In this document: positions 50,558-55,364 of the stretch, piece after piece
How positions within the stretch are numbered: the stretch's first letter is position 1
Layout of the letters: every line of letters starts with the position of its first letter
Source of the DNA: Oscillospiraceae bacterium
GTDB lineage: Bacteria > Bacillota > Clostridia > Oscillospirales > CAG-272
Direction: 5' to 3'
Length of the DNA stretch: 55,364 bases
Assembly (NCBI GenBank): GCA_015064505.1
Contig: SVSB01000014.1
Coordinates: 1 to 55,364 of the forward strand
Program-made: the position numbers and the translations under genes
Notes under the pieces: generated by a model
What the model was told of the DNA's origin: nothing
The model's input: only the letters and a program-made list of their open reading frames with translations
Databases searched by the model: none

Positions 50558-51744
50558 CACTTGCCCTCCCTTATTTTAGAGATGAGTTTAGGAAGAATCT
50601 CGTAAACGTCACCCACAAGACCGTAATTGGCGATCTTGAAGATGGGGGCGTTTTCATCGCTGTTGATAGCAAAGATGTAATCGGAGTTGTTCATTCCCGC
50701 AGAGAACTGTACGGCACCGGAAATACCGCAGCAGATGATAAGCTTGGGTCTTACGGTTCTGCCGGAAAGACCGATCTGATGCTTTGCATCCATCCAGCCC
50801 GCCTCAACGAGGGGGCGGGTGCAGGCGATCTCTGCACCTATAAGATCCGCAAGCTCCTTTGCAAGAGCAATATCGTCCTTTGATTTCAGACCGCGTCCAA
50901 CGGCAACGATAACGTCGGCGCTTTCAATGGTCTTTACCTTCTGCTTGGGAAGGACTTCAATTATTTCGGTTGTGGTGGTCAGATCGATCCCGTCAACGGA
51001 GCAGGGAATTATCTTACCCTTTGCCGAGTCTGCTCTTTCGGGAGCGTTCATAACCTTGTAGCGCACCGTTGCAAGCTGAGGGCGGTTGTTGGGGCAGATG
51101 ATCTGAGCCATGATGTTACCGCCGAATGCGGGACGGATCTGGATAAGGTCGGTATTTTCAGCCATATCGAGAATGGTGCAGTCTGCGGTAAGACCGGTTT
51201 TGAATCTCGCGGCAATACGGGGAGCAAGCTCGCGTCCCGTGGTGGTCGCGCCAACGAGAATAGCGCAGGGCTTGTTGGTCTTTATGTAGCTTTCAAAAAC
51301 AGCCGTATAAAGCTCGGGGATATATCTCTTAAGACGTGGATCGTCGTAAACGTAAACCTCGTCCGTGCCGTAGTGCAGAAGCTCCTCCGCACTTTCGGTG
51401 ATCTCACTGCCGATAAAAACAGCACATACCTTGTGGCCTATCTTATCCGCAAGCTCTCTTGCCTTTCCGAGAAGCTCAAGGGTTACGGGGTGAATTTTTC
51501 CGTCCTCGTGGTCGACGTATACCACAACGCCGTTCCATTCGGCCTTGTTGATCTCGGGCTTCTTTTCATCCTCAACGAAGGTAGCGGCGCCCTCGGGGCC
51601 CTTCTTAACGCAGATGCGGCACATTTTGCAGGCCGCGGAAACGTCTACCTTGCCGTCCTTCTCGTAAAGTGCGCCGAAGGGACACAGCTTAAGAAAAGAG
51701 GGTATGTCGGTTATTTTAGAAGTATCTATTACAAGTTTTGGCAT
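50557..51744 (-). CDS. etfA: Electron transfer flavoprotein alpha subunit with ferredoxin-like N-terminus
   Basis: A 395-residue EtfA. The first 50 residues form a ferredoxin-like part with four cysteines (21, 39, 42, 45), enough for one [4Fe-4S] cluster, as in the EtfA subunits of bifurcating lactate dehydrogenase. The nucleotide and FAD parts follow: [20 protein letters not shown], then [23 protein letters not shown] and the FAD signature [20 protein letters not shown]. Partner of EtfB encoded upstream. Confidence 0.93.
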   Translation of the reverse strand: MPKLVIDTSKITDIPSFLKLCPFGALYEKDGKVDVSAACKMCRICVKKGPEGAATFVEDEKKPEINKAEWNGVVVYVDHEDGKIHPVTLELLGKARELADKIGHKVCAVFIGSEITESAEELLHYGTDEVYVYDDPRLKRYIPELYTAVFESYIKTNKPCAILVGATTTGRELAPRIAARFKTGLTADCTILDMAENTDLIQIRPAFGGNIMAQIICPNNRPQLATVRYKVMNAPERADSAKGKIIPCSVDGIDLTTTTEIIEVLPKQKVKTIESADVIVAVGRGLKSKDDIALAKELADLIGAEIACTRPLVEAGWMDAKHQIGLSGRTVRPKLIICCGISGAVQFSAGMNNSDYIFAINSDENAPIFKIANYGLVGDVYEILPKLISKIREGK

Positions 51745-51757
51745 ATCCGTTCACCTC

Positions 51758-52546
51758 TCATATAAATTTCAGCTCTTTGAGCTTTTCGGAGAGCTTTGCG
51801 GTAAGCTCGTCGGCATTACCGTGCCAAAGCTCACGGTCGTCGTTTACGCTTGGCGGGAATATGCGCTGTACCTGAGTGGGAGAGCCGTTAAGTCCGTAGC
51901 CCTCGGGGGAGTTATCCTTAAGATCCTTAAGAGTAACGAACCTTACCTCTCTGTCCTTGGTTGCCTGCTTCTTCAAATATGAAGGAAGTCGGGGAATACA
52001 GATATCCTTCTCAACGCTGATAAGGCATGGGAATTTAAGAACGAGCTTTTCGCTTGCTTCGGGAAGCTCGCGGCTAACCGTCATAGTTGTATCGGTTATC
52101 TCGTTCACAGCCGTAACGTTGGTAACGGAGGGAAGCCCCAGCCATTCGGAAATCTCGGGACCAACTTGCGCGGTATCGCCGTCTGTGCTCTGCTTTCCGC
52201 AGATGATCAGATCGTAATCGCCGATAAGGTCAATTCCGCCTGCTATTGCCTTGCTTGTTGCAAGAACGTCCGCACCTGCAAAGGCACGGTCGGTAAGCAG
52301 AATTCCCGCATCGGTTCCGAGAGAATAGGACTCGCGGATAACGGCTTCGGCCTGGGGAGGACCCATGGAGATAACGGTTACCTTGCCGCCCTTTTGTTCC
52401 TTGATCCGGAGAGCGGTTTCGATTGCGTAAAGGTCGTAAGGATTCATTTTGGAGTCAACGCCGTTTCTCTTAAGAACTCCGGTTACGGGATCCACTTCAA
52501 CCTTGTTCGTGTCCGGGACTTGTTTGATACATACGATTATATTCAT
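51758..52546 (-). CDS. etfB: Electron transfer flavoprotein beta subunit
   Basis: A 262-residue EtfB with the opening MNIIVCIKQVPDTNKVEVDP, GSKMNPYDLYAIETALRI-type region (SKMNPYDLYAIETALRIKE) and the AMP/FAD-facing ICGKQSTDGDTAQVGPEISEWLG. First gene of the etfB-etfA-glcD operon, with a promoter at 52581-52609. Confidence 0.94.
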   Translation of the reverse strand: MNIIVCIKQVPDTNKVEVDPVTGVLKRNGVDSKMNPYDLYAIETALRIKEQKGGKVTVISMGPPQAEAVIRESYSLGTDAGILLTDRAFAGADVLATSKAIAGGIDLIGDYDLIICGKQSTDGDTAQVGPEISEWLGLPSVTNVTAVNEITDTTMTVSRELPEASEKLVLKFPCLISVEKDICIPRLPSYLKKQATKDREVRFVTLKDLKDNSPEGYGLNGSPTQVQRIFPPSVNDDRELWHGNADELTAKLSEKLKELKFI

Positions 52547-52580
52547 ACTATAGTCCTTTCAAATTTAAACTTTTCGTATA

Positions 52581-52609
52581 ATTTTATCATAAATTGAATG
52601 GTATTTCAA
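52581..52609 (-). promoter_or_regulatory. Promoter of the etfB-etfA-glcD operon
   Basis: Leftward: TTGAAA (52609-52604), 17 bp and TAAAAT (52586-52581). The intergenic stretch to deoD holds this and a divergent promoter; no riboswitch seen. Confidence 0.6.
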
Positions 52610-52733
52610 TCGAATTTGATGAAAAATGCCAATTTCGTCAATTTTGTCATTTACAGAACACTTTTTTGTGGTCTTTAGCTAAAATCGTTAAATGAATATC
52701 AAAGTTTATGTTGATCAGCTTGTCCTTCTTAAC

Positions 52734-52762
52734 TTGACTTTTCACATCCGTGCTGATAGAAT
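52734..52762 (+). promoter_or_regulatory. Promoter of deoD
   Basis: TTGACT (52734-52739), 17 bp and TAGAAT (52757-52762), about 40 bases before the ATG. Confidence 0.7.
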
Positions 52763-52803
52763 AAGCTTGTTAAATTATAAATAAAAGAAAGGCGATTAAA
52801 ACT

Positions 52804-53523
52804 ATGGCAAATTATCCTACCCCACACATAAATGTCGAACCGAAAGATTTTGCTCCCTCCGTGCTTATGCCCGGAGATCCTCTGCGCGCAAAATTCATTG
52901 CGGAAAATTTTCTTGAAAACGCAAGGCTCGTAAATAACGTAAGAGGTATTCAGGGCTACACCGGCACCTGGCACGGCTCCCCCGTTTCGGTTATGGCAAG
53001 CGGCATGGGTATGCCCTCTATCGGTATATACAGCTGGGAGCTTTTTAACATTTTCGGGGTTGAGGCTATTTTCCGCGTCGGTTCTGCGGGATCCCTGCAG
53101 CCAAACGTAAAGGTTCGCGATATCGTGCTTGCCCAGAGCGCATCAACCAACAGTGCATACGGCAACCAGTTCCGTCTCCCGGGAACTTACGCCCCTACCG
53201 GTGATTTTGATCTGCTCTGCAAGGCGCTTGAGGAGGCAAAAAAGCTTGGTGCAACCGTGCACGTTGGTAACGTCCTTTCAAGCGACACCTTCTATTCCGA
53301 CGATCCCGACCAGTCCGCTCGATTTGCCGCTATGAACGTTCTGTGCGTTGAGATGGAATGCGCGGCACTGTATATGAATGCCGCAAAGGCAGGGAAAAAG
53401 GCTCTCGGTATACTCACTATTTCCGATGAGATCTTCACGGGAGTTGCAACCACCGCAGAGGAGCGTCAGACATCCTTTACCCAGATGATGGAAGCCGCTC
53501 TAAACACGGCGATCCGCATCTGA
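52804..53523 (+). CDS. deoD: Purine-nucleoside phosphorylase, DeoD type
   Basis: A 239-residue hexameric enzyme cleaving purine nucleosides to base and ribose 1-phosphate. MPGDPLRAKFIAENFL, the GMGMPSIGIYSWEL and the active-site ISDEIFTG (Ser-Asp) are present. GAAAGG precedes the ATG. Neighbouring xpt and the BMP-type binding protein point to nucleoside salvage. Confidence 0.95.
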   Translation: MANYPTPHINVEPKDFAPSVLMPGDPLRAKFIAENFLENARLVNNVRGIQGYTGTWHGSPVSVMASGMGMPSIGIYSWELFNIFGVEAIFRVGSAGSLQPNVKVRDIVLAQSASTNSAYGNQFRLPGTYAPTGDFDLLCKALEEAKKLGATVHVGNVLSSDTFYSDDPDQSARFAAMNVLCVEMECAALYMNAAKAGKKALGILTISDEIFTGVATTAEERQTSFTQMMEAALNTAIRI

Positions 53524-53654
53524 AGCAATTATTGAGATTGTGTATTCTGCCTAAATCAAAACGACAAAAATCGTCATTTATTTTTCATTTGGCAATTGAA
53601 AAATTGTGACGAAAATGTTAATATATTGTTATATTGCCGTTAACAGGGGGAATT

Positions 53655-54227
53655 ATGAAGCTTTTTGAGGATGCTATCCGCAACAACTGCAAGGTTTTGC
53701 CAGGCGACGTTCTTAAGATCGACCATTTCCTTAACCATCAGCTTGACGTTAATTTGCTTTCCGCGGGCGGCGAGGAGTTTTCCCGTTTGTTTGCCGATAA
53801 GGGTGTGAATAAGATCCTGACCGTTGAGTCCTCCGGAATCGGAGTTGCTTGTCTTACCGCAATTCATTTCGGATGTCCCGTGCTTTATGCAAAGAAGGTG
53901 TTCGGAAAAAACAGTGATGATGCCCTTTATACGGTTAAGTGCTTTTCTTACACCAAGGGAATTGAATATGACATTTCCGTATCAGCTAAGTATCTCGGGC
54001 CGGACGATCGCGTGCTTATCATAGACGATTTTCTTGCGGGCGGAAACGCCCTTAAGGCGCTTATTGCTCTTTGCGATAAGGCGGGTGCCACCGTCGTTGG
54101 TTGCGGCACGGTTGTAGAAAAGGCTTATCAGGGCGGCGGAGATGCAGTAAGAGCCATGGGTTACCAGGTTGAATCTCTTGCAAAAATAGCGTCTATGTCT
54201 CCCGAAGAGGGAATCAGCTTTTGCTGA
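53655..54227 (+). CDS. xpt: Xanthine phosphoribosyltransferase
   Basis: A 190-residue purine phosphoribosyltransferase that makes XMP from xanthine and PRPP. The PRPP motif is RVLIIDDFLAGGNALKAL; the opening LFEDAIRNNCKVLPGDVLKIDHFLNHQLDV is typical of Xpt. ATG 53655 follows GGGG. The 131-base stretch upstream has no purine riboswitch that I could recognise, unlike B. subtilis xpt. Confidence 0.94.
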   Translation: MKLFEDAIRNNCKVLPGDVLKIDHFLNHQLDVNLLSAGGEEFSRLFADKGVNKILTVESSGIGVACLTAIHFGCPVLYAKKVFGKNSDDALYTVKCFSYTKGIEYDISVSAKYLGPDDRVLIIDDFLAGGNALKALIALCDKAGATVVGCGTVVEKAYQGGGDAVRAMGYQVESLAKIASMSPEEGISFC

Positions 54228-54240
54228 GGAGGTATTTGAT

Positions 54241-54255
54241 AAAGGCACAGCCTTT
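54241..54255 (+). terminator. Possible weak attenuator between xpt and the BMP gene
   Basis: AAAGGC-ACA-GCCTTT is a 6-bp hairpin followed by an A/T-rich stretch. It may reduce but not stop read-through. Confidence 0.3.
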
Positions 54256-54288
54256 TGAAAATAAAAAATTTTTTGGAGGAATTTTGCA

Positions 54289-55364
54289 ATGCAAAGAAGG
54301 ATCCTTTCCCTTATTCTCGCAGTGCTGATGATCGCATCCTTCAGCACTATGTTTGCGTCCTGCGGAAGCGGTTCCGGCGATTTCAAGGTCGGCTTCATTT
54401 TCCTGCACGACGAAAACTCCACCTACGATCTTAACTTCATCAATGCAGTTAAGACCGCTCAGAAGAACCTCGGTCTCTCCGACGACCAGGTTATCATCAA
54501 GGTCAACATCCCCGAAGGTCAGGAGTGCTACGACGCAGCTGCAGACCTTGTTGACCAGGGCTGCTCCCTTATTTTTGCGGACAGCTTCGGCCACGAGCCC
54601 TACATGATCCAGGCAGCTAAGGAGTTCAAGGACGTTCAGTTCTGCCACGCTACCGGTACCAGAGCTCACACCGAGGGTCTCTCCAACTACCACAACGCTT
54701 TCGCTTCCATCTACGAAGGCAGATATCTTGCAGGTATCGCTGCAGGTATGAAGCTCAATGAGATGATCGCTGCAGGTAAGTTCAAGGCTGACGAGGCTAA
54801 GATCGGCTACGTTGGCGCTTACACCTACGCAGAGGTTATTTCCGGCTACACCTCCTTCTTCCTTGGCGCAAGAAGCGTATGCCCCACCGCTACTATGGAA
54901 GTTTCCTTCACAGGTAGCTGGTACGACGAGGCTGCAGAGAAGGAAGCTGCTAACAACCTTATCTCTTCCGGTTGCAAGCTCATTTCTCAGCACGCTGACT
55001 CCATGGGCGCTCCCACCGCATGTGAGGCTGCAGGCGTTCCCAACGTTTCCTATAACGGAAGCACCATCGCTGCAGGTCCCAACACCTTCATCGTATCTTC
55101 CGCTATCAACTGGGCACCTTACATGGAGTTCATCATCACCTCCGTTAAGAACGGCACCGAGATCCCCGCTGACTGGTGCAAGGGTCTTGAGGCAGGCTCC
55201 GTTGTGATCAGCGAGATCAACGATAAGGTTGCTGCTGCCGGCACCAAGGAAGCTCTTGAGGCTGCCAAGACCGGTCTTATCAACGGTACCATCCACGTAT
55301 TCGATATCAACACCTTCACCGTAAACGGCGCGAAGCTTACCGATGAGCATCTTGCTGATGTTGA
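54289..55364 (+). CDS. BMP family nucleoside-binding lipoprotein (partial at the window end)
   Basis: The frame from ATG 54289 is open to the last base (358 codons seen). It has a lipoprotein signal (QRRILSLILAVLMIASF, lipobox MFASC, Cys 25), then FKVGFIFLHDENSTYDLNF, DLVDQGCSLIFADSFGHEP and IGYVGAYTYAEVISGYTSFFLGA, the pattern of Bmp/PnrA/Med solute-binding proteins that capture purine nucleosides for an ABC transporter. Codons are strongly biased to ATC, AAC, TTC and GGT, as in highly expressed genes. GGAGGA precedes the ATG. Permease and ATPase genes would be expected beyond the right edge. Confidence 0.9.
   Translation, partial: MQRRILSLILAVLMIASFSTMFASCGSGSGDFKVGFIFLHDENSTYDLNFINAVKTAQKNLGLSDDQVIIKVNIPEGQECYDAAADLVDQGCSLIFADSFGHEPYMIQAAKEFKDVQFCHATGTRAHTEGLSNYHNAFASIYEGRYLAGIAAGMKLNEMIAAGKFKADEAKIGYVGAYTYAEVISGYTSFFLGARSVCPTATMEVSFTGSWYDEAAEKEAANNLISSGCKLISQHADSMGAPTACEAAGVPNVSYNGSTIAAGPNTFIVSSAINWAPYMEFIITSVKNGTEIPADWCKGLEAGSVVISEINDKVAAAGTKEALEAAKTGLINGTIHVFDINTFTVNGAKLTDEHLADV

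Noticed and set aside
53524..53654. Purine riboswitch before xpt
   Set aside because: I could not find the paired stems and conserved loops; only a weak sigma-A-like promoter is suggested.
54214..55350. A 378-codon open frame on the minus strand
   Set aside because: It is the exact antisense of the BMP-family gene, whose biased codons leave the opposite strand free of stops. The plus strand has a ribosome site, lipoprotein signal and clear homology.

Overview
The window reads as chromosome of an endospore-forming Clostridia species, probably an uncultured gut-type relative of Oscillospirales or Christensenellales; this is inferred from gene content, not from a marker gene. Base composition is intermediate, Shine-Dalgarno sites are strong, and many genes overlap by 1-4 bases. 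Sporulation markers are present: YqfC/YqfD, a YlbJ-like protein and CotJA-CotJB-CotJC. Firmicutes-type housekeeping clusters are also present: nusB-xseAB-ispA-tlyA-nadK-argR-recN and phoH-ybeY-era-recO-mutS2. No tRNA, rRNA, CRISPR array, insertion sequence or intact phage was seen.

Positions 1-3362 are the accessory part. An AT-rich gene of unknown function (413-826) lies between two diverged direct repeats of about 230 bp. Each repeat carries an array of CACGATAT-like units and ends in the same hairpin. Further structured GTAGGGG...CCCCTAC repeats sit beside them. After a lipoprotein and a GNAT acetyltransferase comes a small switch: an XRE-type repressor gene facing three tiny genes (two zinc-ribbon proteins and one frameshifted gene), with two operator palindromes over a near-consensus promoter.

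Positions 3400-12660 hold metabolic and envelope genes: a six-hairpin glycosidase-like protein, serine dehydratase, lipoproteins, a SulP transporter, an acyltransferase broken by one in-frame TAA, an SGNH hydrolase on a Thr/Pro stalk, and a DUF3021-like membrane protein.

Positions 12772-27010 form one long run of information-processing genes starting at a clear promoter: nusB, a TsaD-like paralogue, xseA, xseB, ispA, tlyA, nadK, argR, recN, tyrS, murB, whiA and dnaE. Genes often found inside this cluster elsewhere (dxs; rapZ and yvcK) are absent from it. A class A penicillin-binding protein, a DUF4430-like lipoprotein and an HPr-like protein without the catalytic histidine follow.

Positions 31033-41170 carry the YlbJ-like gene and, divergently, yqfC-yqfD-phoH-ybeY-era-recO-mutS2, then a CapA-like protein and a YgjP-like metalloprotein.

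Positions 41172-55364 are metabolic and surface modules: an AraC regulator divergent from a solute-binding protein and a GH43-like lipoprotein; enolase, whose ribosome-binding site lies in a terminator-like hairpin; an SLH-domain surface protein; cotJABC; an etfB-etfA-glcD operon in the order of the electron-confurcating lactate dehydrogenase; and a purine set (deoD, xpt, and a BMP-family nucleoside-binding lipoprotein cut by the window end).

I did not find a clearly new multi-gene defence or mobile system. The best leads are the repeat-flanked cassette at the left end, the repressor switch at 2453-3362, the TAA-interrupted acyltransferase and the enolase leader hairpin.
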